64,000 bases of DNA, taken from positions 6,448,001-6,512,000 of the forward strand of contig NZ_CP115300.1 of assembly GCF_027625935.1 (NCBI RefSeq). Reading direction: 5' to 3'. The notes under the pieces were generated by a model. That model was not told where the DNA came from. It ran no database searches and saw only the letters and a program-made list of their open reading frames with translations. The stretch is from Streptomyces camelliae. GTDB lineage: Bacteria > Actinomycetota > Actinomycetes > Streptomycetales > Streptomycetaceae. Shown here in pieces: positions 31,996-40,698 of the stretch (the first letter of the stretch is position 1; every line of letters starts with the position of its first letter). The position numbers were made by a program, and so were the translations under genes.

Positions 31996-32020
31996 CCGAC
32001 AGGCTGTCGGTAAAATTCTA
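31996..32020 (-). promoter_or_regulatory. heme oxygenase promoter with 7-1-7 palindromic operator
   Basis: CCGACAG-G-CTGTCGG (31996-32010) is a perfect 7-1-7 palindrome. On the minus strand a -10 TAGAAT (32015-32020) lies 5 bp upstream of it, so the palindrome covers the transcription start. It does not resemble the IdeR/DmdR iron box (TTAGGTTAGGCTAACCTAA). The binding regulator is unknown. Confidence 0.6.
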
Positions 32021-32027
32021 CAAGAGA

Positions 32028-32055
32028 GAGCCCGCCCTCCGCAGAGGACGGGCTC
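32028..32055 (-). terminator. hairpin terminator of the methionine aminopeptidase gene
   Basis: A 12-bp stem (32028-32039 with 32044-32055, one mismatch) and a CGCA loop lie 10 nt beyond the map stop. On the minus strand it is followed by the CTCTCTTGT run. Confidence 0.75.
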
Positions 32056-32064
32056 CCGCAGCGC

Positions 32065-32922
32065 TCACGGCAGGGTCAGGATGTCCGCGCCCGTGTCCGT
32101 GACCACCAGCGTGTGCTCGAACTGGGCCGTCCGCTTGCGGTCCTTCGTCACGACCGTCCAGCCGTCGTCCCACACGTCGTACTCGTACGTGCCGAGCGTC
32201 AGCATCGGCTCGATCGTGAACGTCATGCCGGGCTGCATGACCGTCGTCGCGTGCGGGCTGTCGTAGTGCGGGATGATCAGCCCGGAGTGGAAGGAGGAGC
32301 TGATCCCGTGGCCGGTGAAGTCCCGCACCACCCCGTAGCCGAAGCGCTTGGCGTACGACTCGATGACCCGGCCGATGATGTTGATCTGCCGGCCCGGCCT
32401 GACCGCCTTGATCGCGCGGTTCAGGGCCTCGCGGGTGCGCTCCACCAGCAGCCGGCTCTCCTCGTCGACGTCCCCGACCAGGTACGTGGCGTTGTTGTCG
32501 CCGTGCACCCCGCCGATGTACGCCGTCACGTCCAGGTTGACGATGTCGCCGTCGTTCAGGACCGTCGAGTCCGGGATGCCGTGGCAGATGACCTCGTTGA
32601 CCGACGTGCACAGCGACTTGGGGAAGCCGCGGTAGCCCAGCGTGGACGGGTAGGCGCCGTGGTCGCACATGTAGTCGTGCGCGACCTTGTCCAGCTGGTC
32701 CGTGGTGACCCCGGGCGCGATGATCTTCGCGGCCTCCTCCATCGCCTGCGCGGCGATGCGGCCGGCGATCCGCATCGCCTCGACGGTCTCGGGGCTCTGC
32801 ACCTCCGGCCCGGTGTACGGCGCCGGTGCGGGCTTGCCGACGTACTCGGGCCGGCGGATGTTTCCGGGCACCGAACGGGTGGGGGACAGCTCCCCTGGGA
32901 CGAGCAGCGACTGGCCAGACAT
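32065..32922 (-). CDS. map: type I methionine aminopeptidase
   Basis: 285 aa. Removes N-terminal Met from nascent proteins. Metal ligands: Asp in [10 protein letters not shown], Asp in [10 protein letters not shown], His in [13 protein letters not shown], Glu in [10 protein letters not shown] and Glu in [10 protein letters not shown]. There is a 40-residue N-terminal extension ([17 protein letters not shown]) with a proline-rich linker but no zinc finger, typical of actinobacterial MetAP. ATG at 32922. Confidence 0.95.
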   Translation of the reverse strand: MSGQSLLVPGELSPTRSVPGNIRRPEYVGKPAPAPYTGPEVQSPETVEAMRIAGRIAAQAMEEAAKIIAPGVTTDQLDKVAHDYMCDHGAYPSTLGYRGFPKSLCTSVNEVICHGIPDSTVLNDGDIVNLDVTAYIGGVHGDNNATYLVGDVDEESRLLVERTREALNRAIKAVRPGRQINIIGRVIESYAKRFGYGVVRDFTGHGISSSFHSGLIIPHYDSPHATTVMQPGMTFTIEPMLTLGTYEYDVWDDGWTVVTKDRKRTAQFEHTLVVTDTGADILTLP

Positions 32923-32980
32923 GCCAGCGAGTCTATCGAGCGGATATGGGGGAGCATGTCGTTGGCGAGAGGAGCTGTTC

Positions 32981-33214
32981 ATGGCCCTGTTCAAGAAGCG
33001 CACCGTCGGCAAGCCGGGTGAGTGGTACTACTGCCTGGAGCACAAGAAGGTCGAGGAGGGCCCGGAGTGCCCGGCCAAGGACCGCTTCGGGCCGTACGCC
33101 TCCCGGCAGGAGGCCGAGCACGCGATGGAGACCGCCGCCGAGCGCAACCTCCAGTGGGAGAACGACCCGCGCTGGCACGACGCGTCCGCGCGGGGGAGCG
33201 CCGACGACGAGTGA
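32981..33214 (+). CDS. conserved small protein (77 aa)
   Basis: ATG at 32981 with AGGAG 7 nt upstream. Contains [20 protein letters not shown] with two Cys and two His/Lys clusters, then [20 protein letters not shown], a short SPOR-like strand-helix unit. Conserved in Streptomyces next to map; function unknown. Possibly a small metal-binding protein. Confidence 0.8.
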   Translation: MALFKKRTVGKPGEWYYCLEHKKVEEGPECPAKDRFGPYASRQEAEHAMETAAERNLQWENDPRWHDASARGSADDE

Positions 33215-33829
33215 TCACGCCTGTACGGCCGTGCGCCGCTCGCGCATGCGTACCGCGTGCTCGTTGGTCCGGGCGTCGTACGTCATGAGGCCCGGCAGGC
33301 AGAGCGTGAGCAGGCCGACGGCGCCCGCGCAGGCCAGGCCGCCGGCGACGACCGAGGTCCGCAGGCCCGCCCAGGCGGCGAGACCGCCCGCCCGGACCTG
33401 GCCGAGCCGAGGGCCGACCGAGTACGACAGCAGCTCGATCCCGGCGAGCCGGCCGCGCAGCTCGTCCGGGATCGTCTGGTTCCACATGGCGGCCCGGAAG
33501 ATCCCGGAGACCATGTCGAAGCCGCCGCCGACGGTCAGGAAGAGCAGCACCAGCCACACGTTCCCGCACAGCCCGGCCGCCGCGACCGCCAGGCCCCAGC
33601 CCGTCGCCGCCAGCACCACCATCAGCCCGTGCCGGTGCACCCGGGAGGCCCAGCCGCTGGTCAGGCTCACGAGGAGGGAGCCGGCCGGTACGGACGCGTA
33701 CATCAGGCCGAGCGCCCAGTCGGCGTGCAGTTCGTCCGCGAGGAACGGCAGCACGGCGAGCGGCATGGCCAGGGACATCGCCCCGAGGTCCACGACGTAG
33801 GTCCCGAGGAGCTCCGCAGTGGACTTCAC
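33215..33829 (-). pseudogene. C-terminal half of an MFS exporter (EntS-like), 5'-truncated
   Basis: 204 aa with about six membrane segments. It matches the second half of EntS-type MFS proteins: ELLGTYVVDLGAMSLAMPLA, GSLLVSLTSGWASRVHRHGL, GGGFDMVSGIFRAAMWNQT, PDELRGRLAGIELLSYSVGP. Full-length members have about 420 residues and twelve segments. Directly upstream, four codons before the GTG at 33829, is an in-frame TGA, so the first half is absent rather than frameshifted nearby. The preceding 160 bp has no MFS-like sequence. Confidence 0.7.
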
Positions 33830-33996
33830 CAGGTCCGCTCAGCTAGGCAGCGGTGGGGCGGGGCTCGACGGAGCGGCCGGGTGCCGTGGCCCGTCGTCGT
33901 CGCACCCGCCCGCCCGCGCCGTCTCGGGCCGTTCGGTCGAGCCTCGGCCGAGCCGGGTGGGCGGGCGCAGTTCGGCCGGGCCGGGTGGCGGGCGCG

Positions 33997-34593
33997 TCAC
34001 CAAGGGGCCGGGGGCGGTGCCGTCAGGGCTTCCGCCAGGCGGGACAAGCGGTCACGGAAGCCCCGCCGAGCCCTCGGCGAGCCGCCGTTCTCGCCCGCTG
34101 CCGCGCCGACCAGGTGCTGGACCGTGTCCAGGTCCAACTCCGCCCCCTCCGGCACCGCCAGCGACTCATGGGCCATCGCGGCCAGCTCGCCCCCGTCCGC
34201 GCCCAGCGCCAGCACCGTCACCCCGGCCCGCCGAGCCGCGTGCACGTGCTCCAGCAGCGGCGCGGGCTCCTCGGGCGCCACGACCAGCAGCGTCTCACCG
34301 CGCCGTGCCGCCTCGATCCGGCCGGGTCCGACGGCCAGGTGGGGCGGGTCCGAGGGGCGCACCCGGTGCCGTACGAGCGTCGGCGCCAGCTCCGGCGTAC
34401 CCGACCACGCGGCCTCGTCCACCAGATGCGCCGCCAGGTGCCACGGCTCGTACTCCGGCGTGCCCACCAGCAGCAGCCCGCCCCCGTGCGCCACCACCGA
34501 TCCGCGCAGCACCCCCGCGAACCTCCGGGTGGCCCCCAGCCACTCCGTCCCGGCGAGCACTTCGCGCAGCAACGCGACCCGTACGGCGTCCAT
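33997..34593 (-). CDS. conserved hypothetical protein, SIS-like fold
   Basis: 198 aa. Two Rossmann-like strands: GGGLLLVGTPEYEPWHLAAH and GETLLVVAPEEPAPLLEHVH, then ARRAGVTVLALGADGGELAA and MAHESLAVPEGAELDLDTVQ. This pattern resembles SIS (sugar isomerase) domains, in which alternating strands and helices end in a sugar-phosphate loop. The Arg-rich C-terminus ends LTAPPPAPW. Assignment to SIS is an inference; substrate unknown. Divergent from npdG. Confidence 0.65.
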   Translation of the reverse strand: MDAVRVALLREVLAGTEWLGATRRFAGVLRGSVVAHGGGLLLVGTPEYEPWHLAAHLVDEAAWSGTPELAPTLVRHRVRPSDPPHLAVGPGRIEAARRGETLLVVAPEEPAPLLEHVHAARRAGVTVLALGADGGELAAMAHESLAVPEGAELDLDTVQHLVGAAAGENGGSPRARRGFRDRLSRLAEALTAPPPAPW

Positions 34594-34703
34594 GCGCCCG
34601 CATCCTGCCGCAACCGGCCACCTTTGACGCCCGGTTCACCCGGAATTCGCCCGCCCCGGGGACATGACATCCATCAGTTCATCCGGGACGTAGAGTCGGG
34701 CCC

Positions 34704-35420
34704 ATGACCTCTACGACCTCTTCCGGCCCCTCTTCCGACAAGGCCCCCGCCAAGGACCCCTGGGACCTGCCCGACGTCTCCGGGTACGTCGTCGGTGTCC
34801 TCGGCGGCACCGGCCCGCAGGGCAAGGGCCTCGCCTACCGCCTCGCCCGGGCCGGCCAGAAGGTGATCATCGGTTCCCGGTCCGCCGAGCGGGCGCAGGC
34901 CGCCGCCGGGGAACTCGGGCACGGCGTCGAGGGCGCCGACAACGCCGAGACCGCGCGCCGCAGCGACATCGTGATCGTCGCCGTACCGTGGGACGGCCAC
35001 GGTGACACGCTGACGGCCCTGCGCGAGGACCTGTCCGGCAAGCTCGTCGTCGACTGCGTCAACCCGCTCGGCTTCGACAAGAAGGGCGCCTACGCCCTCA
35101 AGCCCGAGGAGGGCAGCGCCGCCGAGCAGGCCGCCGCCCTGCTGCCGGACTCCCGGGTCACCGCCGCCTTCCACCACCTGTCCGCCGTCCTGCTCCAGGA
35201 CCCCGAGATCGACGAGATCGACACCGACGTCATGGTGCTCGGCGAGCAGCGGGCCGACGTGGAGATCGTGCAGGCCCTCGCCGGGCGCATCCCCGGCATG
35301 CGCGGCATCTTCGCCGGGCGGCTGCGCAACGCCCACCAGGTCGAGTCGCTCGTCGCGAACCTGATCTCCGTCAACCGCCGCTACAAGGCACACGCCGGGC
35401 TCCGCCTGACCGACGTGTGA
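34704..35420 (+). CDS. npdG: NADPH-dependent F420 reductase
   Basis: 238 aa. Transfers hydride between NADPH and coenzyme F420. NADP-binding Rossmann motif VGVLGGTGPQGKGLA, followed by KVIIGSRSAERAQ (Arg for the 2'-phosphate), IVIVAVPWDGHGDTL, VVDCVNPLGFDKKGAYALKP, AFHHLSAVLL and the C-terminal RLRNAHQVESLVANLISVN. The N-terminal 25 residues are an extra Ser/Lys/Pro-rich tail. Supplies reduced F420 for oxidoreductases of secondary metabolism. A strong hairpin follows. Confidence 0.93.
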   Translation: MTSTTSSGPSSDKAPAKDPWDLPDVSGYVVGVLGGTGPQGKGLAYRLARAGQKVIIGSRSAERAQAAAGELGHGVEGADNAETARRSDIVIVAVPWDGHGDTLTALREDLSGKLVVDCVNPLGFDKKGAYALKPEEGSAAEQAAALLPDSRVTAAFHHLSAVLLQDPEIDEIDTDVMVLGEQRADVEIVQALAGRIPGMRGIFAGRLRNAHQVESLVANLISVNRRYKAHAGLRLTDV

Positions 35421-35425
35421 GCGGA

Positions 35426-35460
35426 TGGGGGACACTGGTGGGCGCCAGCAGTGTCCCCCA
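35426..35460 (+). terminator. 12-bp hairpin after npdG
   Basis: TGGGGGACACTG (35426-35437) pairs perfectly with 35449-35460 around an 11-nt loop, 5 nt after the stop. It lies 21 nt before the start of the small membrane protein, so it could also act as an attenuator for that gene. Confidence 0.75.
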
Positions 35461-35481
35461 CAGCACCCGAAAGCGACTCCG

Positions 35482-35679
35482 ATGCCCCGACTCGCCCTGT
35501 ACGCCCTGGTCGTCTGCGCCCTCGCCGTGGCCGCCGCCGTCGTCTCCTTCGTCCAGGGCAGCTGGCTGGGGATCGTCTGGGTGCTGCTGGCGGGCCTGTC
35601 GTCCAACATGGCCTGGTACTACACCAAGCGTGGCCGGCAGGCGCGGGCCGCCGGGCAGGGCGAGTCCGTCACGGGCTGA
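35482..35679 (+). CDS. small two-helix membrane protein (65 aa)
   Basis: ATG at 35482. Two hydrophobic segments: ALYALVVCALAVAAAVVSFV and WLGIVWVLLAGLSSNMAWYY, then a basic tail (KRGRQARAAG). Conserved Streptomyces type, function unknown. It overlaps the convergent protease gene by 11 nt. Confidence 0.75.
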   Translation: MPRLALYALVVCALAVAAAVVSFVQGSWLGIVWVLLAGLSSNMAWYYTKRGRQARAAGQGESVTG

Positions 35680-36469
35680 CCGCGCAGATCTCCGGGGTGC
35701 CGCGCCAGAAGCGGTACAGCTCCTGGCCGCAATAGCTGGAGTAGTCGTCGACGCCCAGGGCGCGCAGGATCGCGTCGATCGCGTCGAAGAACACATGGTT
35801 GACCGACGGCACCCACAGCAGCGCGAACACGAACAGCAGCCCGAACGGCGCGAACGGCGCCACCTGCCGCTTCACCTGGTACGACAGCCACGGCTCGATG
35901 ACGCCGTAGCCGTCCAGGCCCGGCACCGGCAGGAAGTTCAGGATCGCCGCCGTCACCTGGAGCAGACCCAGGAACGCCAGCGCGAACCGGAAGTCCGCGG
36001 GCACCCCGTCCAGCGCGTGCAGCCAGAACGGGGCGGTGCACACGGCCGCGAACAGCACGTTCGTCAGCGGGCCCGCCGCCGAGATCAGGCTGTGCTTCCA
36101 GCGGCCCCGGATCCGGTCGCGCTCGATGAACACCGCGCCGCCGGGCAGACCGATCCCGCCCATGATCAGGAAGAGCACCGGGAGCAGGATGCTCAGCTGC
36201 GCGTGCGTGTACTTCAGCGGGTTCAGCGTGAGATAGCCCTTGGCGCCCACCGTGATGTCCCCGCCGTGCAGGGCCGTGCGCGCGTGCGCGTACTCGTGCA
36301 GACACAGTGAGACGACCCAGGCCGCCGTCACGAACAGGAAGATCGCCACGCCCCGCTGCGTCGCGAACCCGGTCCAGGTGGCCCATCCGGTCACCGCCGT
36401 CACGGCCAGGATCCCGAGGAACACGGGACTGACGGCGTGGTCGCCGCGGCGGGTGGTGGCGGTGGTCAT
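35669..36469 (-). CDS. site-2 protease family membrane metalloprotease (M50)
   Basis: 266 aa with six hydrophobic segments. Zinc motif HExxH in SLCLHEYAHARTALHGG, and the second motif NxxPxxxLDG in NFLPVPGLDGYG. Cuts substrates within the membrane, for example anti-sigma factors. There is no PDZ or CBS domain, so it is a short FtsH-independent type. ATG at 36469. It is divergent from the SARP gene, with 130 bp between them. Substrate unknown. Confidence 0.9.
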   Translation of the reverse strand: MTTATTRRGDHAVSPVFLGILAVTAVTGWATWTGFATQRGVAIFLFVTAAWVVSLCLHEYAHARTALHGGDITVGAKGYLTLNPLKYTHAQLSILLPVLFLIMGGIGLPGGAVFIERDRIRGRWKHSLISAAGPLTNVLFAAVCTAPFWLHALDGVPADFRFALAFLGLLQVTAAILNFLPVPGLDGYGVIEPWLSYQVKRQVAPFAPFGLLFVFALLWVPSVNHVFFDAIDAILRALGVDDYSSYCGQELYRFWRGTPEICAVSP

Positions 36470-36599
36470 GGGCAGGGCTCCTGCTGGTGTCTCGGGTGGG
36501 CCGGGGTCGACCGTACCGGTGATGTGAGGGAAACGTCCCGCGGACGGCCAGAGGTTCCGTCCGGAACCCAGGAGCGGCACCCGGCCGTCCCCGGAGACA

Positions 36600-39500
36600 A
36601 TGGACCCCGTGCGCTTTTCGCTTCTCGGCTCCACCCAGGCACTCCGCTCCGACGGTACGCCCGTCCCGGTCGGCGGGGCGCGGTTGCGTGCCCTGCTGAG
36701 TGTGCTGGCGCTCCGGGCCGGGCGGGCCGTGCCCGTGGGCGTGCTCGTGGACGAGGTGTGGGGTGCCGACCCGCCCGCCGACGCCGCCGGGGCGCTCCAG
36801 GCGCTGGTCGGCCGGCTGCGCCGTACCCTCGGCGCGGACGCCGTCGTCTCCGCCGACGGCGGCTACCGGCTCACCGCCGCGCCCGACGACGTCGACCTCA
36901 CCCGGTTCGACCGGCTGACCGGCGAGGGCCTCGCGGCCCTCGCCGACGGCGACCCGGCCAAGGCCGCCGCCGTCCTGGACGACGCGCTCGCCCTGTGGCA
37001 CGGCCCCGCCCTCGCCGACCTGCCCGATCACTCCGCCGAGGCGGCCCGCTGGGAGACCCGTCGGCTGGACGCGCTGCGCGCCCGGCACACGGCCGCCCTC
37101 GCCCTCGGCCACGCCGAGCAGGCGCTGCCCGAGCTGACCGCGCTGTGCGACGAGCACCCGCTGGACGAACCGCTCCAGGCACTGCGGCTGCGCGCCCTGC
37201 GCGACACCGGCCGCCCCGCCCAGGCGCTCGCCGCCCACGAGGACGTACGACGCCTCCTCGCGGACCGGCTCGGCACCGACCCCGGACCCGAACTGCGCGC
37301 CCTGCACGCCGAGTTGCTGACCGCCGAAGCCCCGGAGCCCCCGAAACCGGAGCCCCGGCCCGCCGTGGGCAACCTGCCCGCCCGGCTCACCTCCTTCGTG
37401 GGCCGGGAAGCCGACATCGAGGCCATCGGCGCCGATCTCGCGCGGGCCCGGCTGGTCACCCTGCTCGGGCCGGGCGGCGCCGGCAAGACCCGGCTGTCCC
37501 TGGAGGCCGCCGAGGCGGTCCGGCACACCGTCCGGGACGGGGTGTGGCTGGCCGAGCTGGCCCCCGTGGACGACCCCGAGGCCGTACCGCAGGCCGTCGT
37601 CACCGCCATAGGTGCCCGCGAGACCGTGCTGCACGGCGCCGGCGTCGAGGGCATGCGCGCGGTCGCCGACCGGCACGACGAACCCCTGGAGCGGCTCCTG
37701 GAGCACTGCGCCCGGCGCCGGATGCTGATCATCCTCGACAACTGCGAGCACGTCGTGGAGGCCGCGGCCGAACTGGTGGACCGGTTGCTGTCCCGCTGCC
37801 CGGGGCTGGTCGTCCTCGCCACCAGCCGCGAACCCCTCGGTGTGCCGGGGGAGCTGCTGCGGCCGGTGGAGCCGCTGCCGGAGCCGGTCGCGCTGCGGCT
37901 GCTGGCCGAGCGGGGCGCGGCGGCCCGGCCCGGGTTCCGTACCGAGGACGATCCGGAAGGCTGCGCCGAGATCTGCCGGCGGCTCGACGGGCTGCCCCTC
38001 GCGATCGAGCTGGCCGCGGCCCGGCTGCGCATGCTCACCCCCGGGCAGATAGCGGCCCGGCTGGACGACCGCTTCCGGCTGCTCACCTCCGGCAGCCGTA
38101 CCGTCCTGCCCCGCCAGCAGACCCTGCGGGCCGTCGTGGACTGGTCCTGGGATCTGCTGGACGCGGACGAACGCGATGTCCTCGCCCGGCTGTCGGTGTT
38201 CGCGGGCGGCTGCGACCTGGCCGCCGCCGAGGCCGTCTGCGGCCCGTTCGCGCTCGACGCGCTCGGCTCGCTGGTCGACAAGTCCCTTGTCGTGGCCGTC
38301 CCTTCGAGCGACGGGGAGATGCGCTACCGGCTGCTGGAGACCGTCGCCGAGTACGCCGCCGAACGGCTCGCCGAGTCCGGGCGCCGGAGCGAGGCGGAGC
38401 GCGCCCATCTGACGTACTACCGCGAACTCGCCCGCGCCACCGACCCGTTGCTGCGCGGCCCCGAACAGCGCACCGCCATCGACCGGTTCCAGCTGGAGTA
38501 CGAGAACCTGCGCACCGCCCTGCGGCACGCCGTGACCCTCGGCGACGAGCAGGAGGCGCTGTGCCTGGTGCTGTCCCTGCTGTGGTTCTGGCAGATGCGC
38601 GACCAGCGCATCGAGACCCGCAACTGGTGCCGGGAGGTCATGGCGCTCGGCCCCGACCCGTTCGCCGCGCCGGCCCGCCCGGCCCGACCGGTGCCGGAGC
38701 GCTGCACCGACGCCCCGCCTCCGTACGGCGGCGAGGTCCTCGCCGAGGCCCGGCGCGGTGTCCATCTGGCCCATCTCGCCTGCATGGAGACCGAGTTGGA
38801 GGCCTGGCAGACCCCCGAGGCGCAGGCCAAGCTGCGGGTCATCAGCGAGGTGTACGAGCCCGGCCTGCCGCAGACCTGCCGGGCCCCGGGCATGCTGTGG
38901 TTCTTCGCCGAGATGCTGACCGGCGGCATGGACCGGCTGCGCACGATCATCGATGCCACCGTGGAGACCTGCCGGAACACCCCCGGTTTCGAGTGGGAGC
39001 TGGCCTGCGCCCTCCAGATGCGCGCGGGCCTCCTCGCCAACCGCACCGCCTGGGCGGGCGACGCCTCTCGCGACGCCGACGAGGCGCTGGAGATCTACCG
39101 CCGCCTCGGTGACGCGTGGGGCACCGCCGAGGCGCTGTCCGCGCGCGGCGAGGCCCATGAGCGCAAGGGCGCCTACGCTGCCGCCGCCGCCGACTACCAG
39201 GCCGCCATCGCGTACGCCGAACGCCTCGGCGCCCGCGCCCAGATGGCCATCCTGCGTGCCCGGCTCGGCAGCGTGCTCATGGAGCAGGGCGAACTGGAGC
39301 GCGGCGAGCAGATGCTCCGCGACGTCATCGCCAGTCAGGACGGCGCCCTCAACGAGGCCATGCCCTTCGCCCGGCTGTTCCTCGCCTGCTGGCTCGGCCT
39401 GGACGGCCGCACCGGCGAGGCGCGCGAGCAACTCCGGCTGCTGCGCGAGGAGTTCAAGATCGCGCACTTCGTGGTCTTCGACGCGATGATCCTCGTCCAG

Positions 39501-39863
39501 GAGGCCTGGCTGGACGCCCTCGACCGGCTGGCGGACCCGGCCCTGGCCCGCGTCCGCCAGGCGCTGCGGCTGGCCATGGACCCGCTGTCCGAGGCCATCA
39601 GCCCGCACCTGCCCTCCGTTTGCCTCACCGTCGCCGCGATGGCCCTGGCCGAGCGCGGCGAGGCGGGTGCCGTGGCCGGGGCCCGCTGTCTGGGCGCCGC
39701 CGACGCCGTGACGCCGCCCGGCCATGTCGTCTCCGGCGTGGAGCGCCGGGTGCACGATCTGACCGAGGCCCGGATCCGCGAGCGGCTCGACGCGGCCGCG
39801 TACGCGGCCGCGTACGCCGAGGGCGGTGGCCTCTCCCTCGCGGAGGCCACCGCCCTCGTGTGA
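36600..39863 (+). CDS. SARP/AfsR-like regulator: BTAD, NB-ARC-type ATPase, TPR
   Basis: 1087 aa. N-terminal winged helix (about 1-90: GARLRALLSVLALRAG, VLVDEVWGADPP) and BTAD (about 95-245: GEGLAALADGDPAKAAAVLD, DEHPLDEPLQALRLRALRDT). P-loop ATPase at about 250-560: VTLLGPGGAGKTRLSLEAA, MLIILDNCEHVVEAAAELVD, VLATSREPLGVPGE, LDGLPLAIELAAARLRMLTP. C-terminal TPR-like region (about 640-1080; RLGDAWGTAEALSARGEAHE). It is a pathway or pleiotropic activator. The ATG at 36600 has GGAG close by; a GTG at 36609 would begin at RFSLLGS, which better fits the family. Confidence 0.9.
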   Translation: MDPVRFSLLGSTQALRSDGTPVPVGGARLRALLSVLALRAGRAVPVGVLVDEVWGADPPADAAGALQALVGRLRRTLGADAVVSADGGYRLTAAPDDVDLTRFDRLTGEGLAALADGDPAKAAAVLDDALALWHGPALADLPDHSAEAARWETRRLDALRARHTAALALGHAEQALPELTALCDEHPLDEPLQALRLRALRDTGRPAQALAAHEDVRRLLADRLGTDPGPELRALHAELLTAEAPEPPKPEPRPAVGNLPARLTSFVGREADIEAIGADLARARLVTLLGPGGAGKTRLSLEAAEAVRHTVRDGVWLAELAPVDDPEAVPQAVVTAIGARETVLHGAGVEGMRAVADRHDEPLERLLEHCARRRMLIILDNCEHVVEAAAELVDRLLSRCPGLVVLATSREPLGVPGELLRPVEPLPEPVALRLLAERGAAARPGFRTEDDPEGCAEICRRLDGLPLAIELAAARLRMLTPGQIAARLDDRFRLLTSGSRTVLPRQQTLRAVVDWSWDLLDADERDVLARLSVFAGGCDLAAAEAVCGPFALDALGSLVDKSLVVAVPSSDGEMRYRLLETVAEYAAERLAESGRRSEAERAHLTYYRELARATDPLLRGPEQRTAIDRFQLEYENLRTALRHAVTLGDEQEALCLVLSLLWFWQMRDQRIETRNWCREVMALGPDPFAAPARPARPVPERCTDAPPPYGGEVLAEARRGVHLAHLACMETELEAWQTPEAQAKLRVISEVYEPGLPQTCRAPGMLWFFAEMLTGGMDRLRTIIDATVETCRNTPGFEWELACALQMRAGLLANRTAWAGDASRDADEALEIYRRLGDAWGTAEALSARGEAHERKGAYAAAAADYQAAIAYAERLGARAQMAILRARLGSVLMEQGELERGEQMLRDVIASQDGALNEAMPFARLFLACWLGLDGRTGEAREQLRLLREEFKIAHFVVFDAMILVQEAWLDALDRLADPALARVRQALRLAMDPLSEAISPHLPSVCLTVAAMALAERGEAGAVAGARCLGAADAVTPPGHVVSGVERRVHDLTEARIRERLDAAAYAAAYAEGGGLSLAEATALV

Positions 39864-39873
39864 CGCGCGGGCG

Positions 39874-40698
39874 TCAGCTCTTCGTACGGAACTTGTGGAT
39901 GGCGATCGGTCCCATGACCGCCGTGATCGCCACCGACCAGCCCACGGTCACCCACAGATCGTGGGCCACCGGGCCGCCGATCATCAGCCCGCGGGCCGCG
40001 TCCGCGAGCGTGGACAGCGGGTTGTAGTCGGTGAAGTGCCGCAGCCAGCCGGGCATCGAGTTCGTCGGCGCGAAGATCGAGGAGCCGAACTGCAGCGGGA
40101 ACAGCACGAGGAAGCCCACGCCCTGCACCGACTGCGCGTTCTTCAGCATCACGCCGAGGGTGAGGAACACCCACATGATCGAGGAGGCGAACAGCGCGGA
40201 CAGGCCCACGGTCGCGAACAGTCCGGCCCAGTGGTGGATGTGGAAGCCCACCAGGGCGGAGACGACCATCAGGATGACCGTGGCGAACAGCATCCGCCCC
40301 AGCTCCACGGCGATCTTCGCGAACAGCACCGAGCCGCGTCCGATCGGCAGGGTGCGGAACCGGTCCATCACACCGCTGTTGAAGTCCTGGCTGAACCCGG
40401 TGCCGACCCCCTGGGACAGGGTCATGCTCATCATCGCCAGCATGCCGGGGATGACGTACTGCACGTACTGGTCCTGGCCGCCGCCCAGCGCCTGGCCGAT
40501 CGAGCCGCCGAAGACGTACACGAACAGCAGCGTGAAGACGATCGGCATGAACAGCGCGTCGAACATCGACTCCGGGTCCTGGCGGATCCAGAGCAGATTG
40601 CGGCGGATGAGCGCGCCGGTGTGCCGCAGATGCCCGCGCAGCGGGATCCGTACGTCGGCGTCGGTGGTCAGGGAGATCGTCATGGTCGTGGCGCTCAT
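39874..40698 (-). CDS. ABC-2 type exporter permease (DrrB-like)
   Basis: 274 aa with six hydrophobic segments. DrrB/ABC-2 motifs: GALIRRNLLWIRQDPESMFD, LFMPIVFTLLFVYVFGGSIG, FNSGVMDRFRTLPIGRGSVL and NPLSTLADAARGLMIGGP. It forms an exporter with the ATPase gene, which overlaps by ATGA. It ends 11 bp from the convergent SARP gene. Confidence 0.92.
   Translation of the reverse strand: MSATTMTISLTTDADVRIPLRGHLRHTGALIRRNLLWIRQDPESMFDALFMPIVFTLLFVYVFGGSIGQALGGGQDQYVQYVIPGMLAMMSMTLSQGVGTGFSQDFNSGVMDRFRTLPIGRGSVLFAKIAVELGRMLFATVILMVVSALVGFHIHHWAGLFATVGLSALFASSIMWVFLTLGVMLKNAQSVQGVGFLVLFPLQFGSSIFAPTNSMPGWLRHFTDYNPLSTLADAARGLMIGGPVAHDLWVTVGWSVAITAVMGPIAIHKFRTKS

Noticed and set aside
35619..39755. 1378-codon open frame opposite the SARP gene
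   Set aside because: It is the antisense shadow of a clear SARP/NB-ARC/TPR gene and has no recognisable motif.
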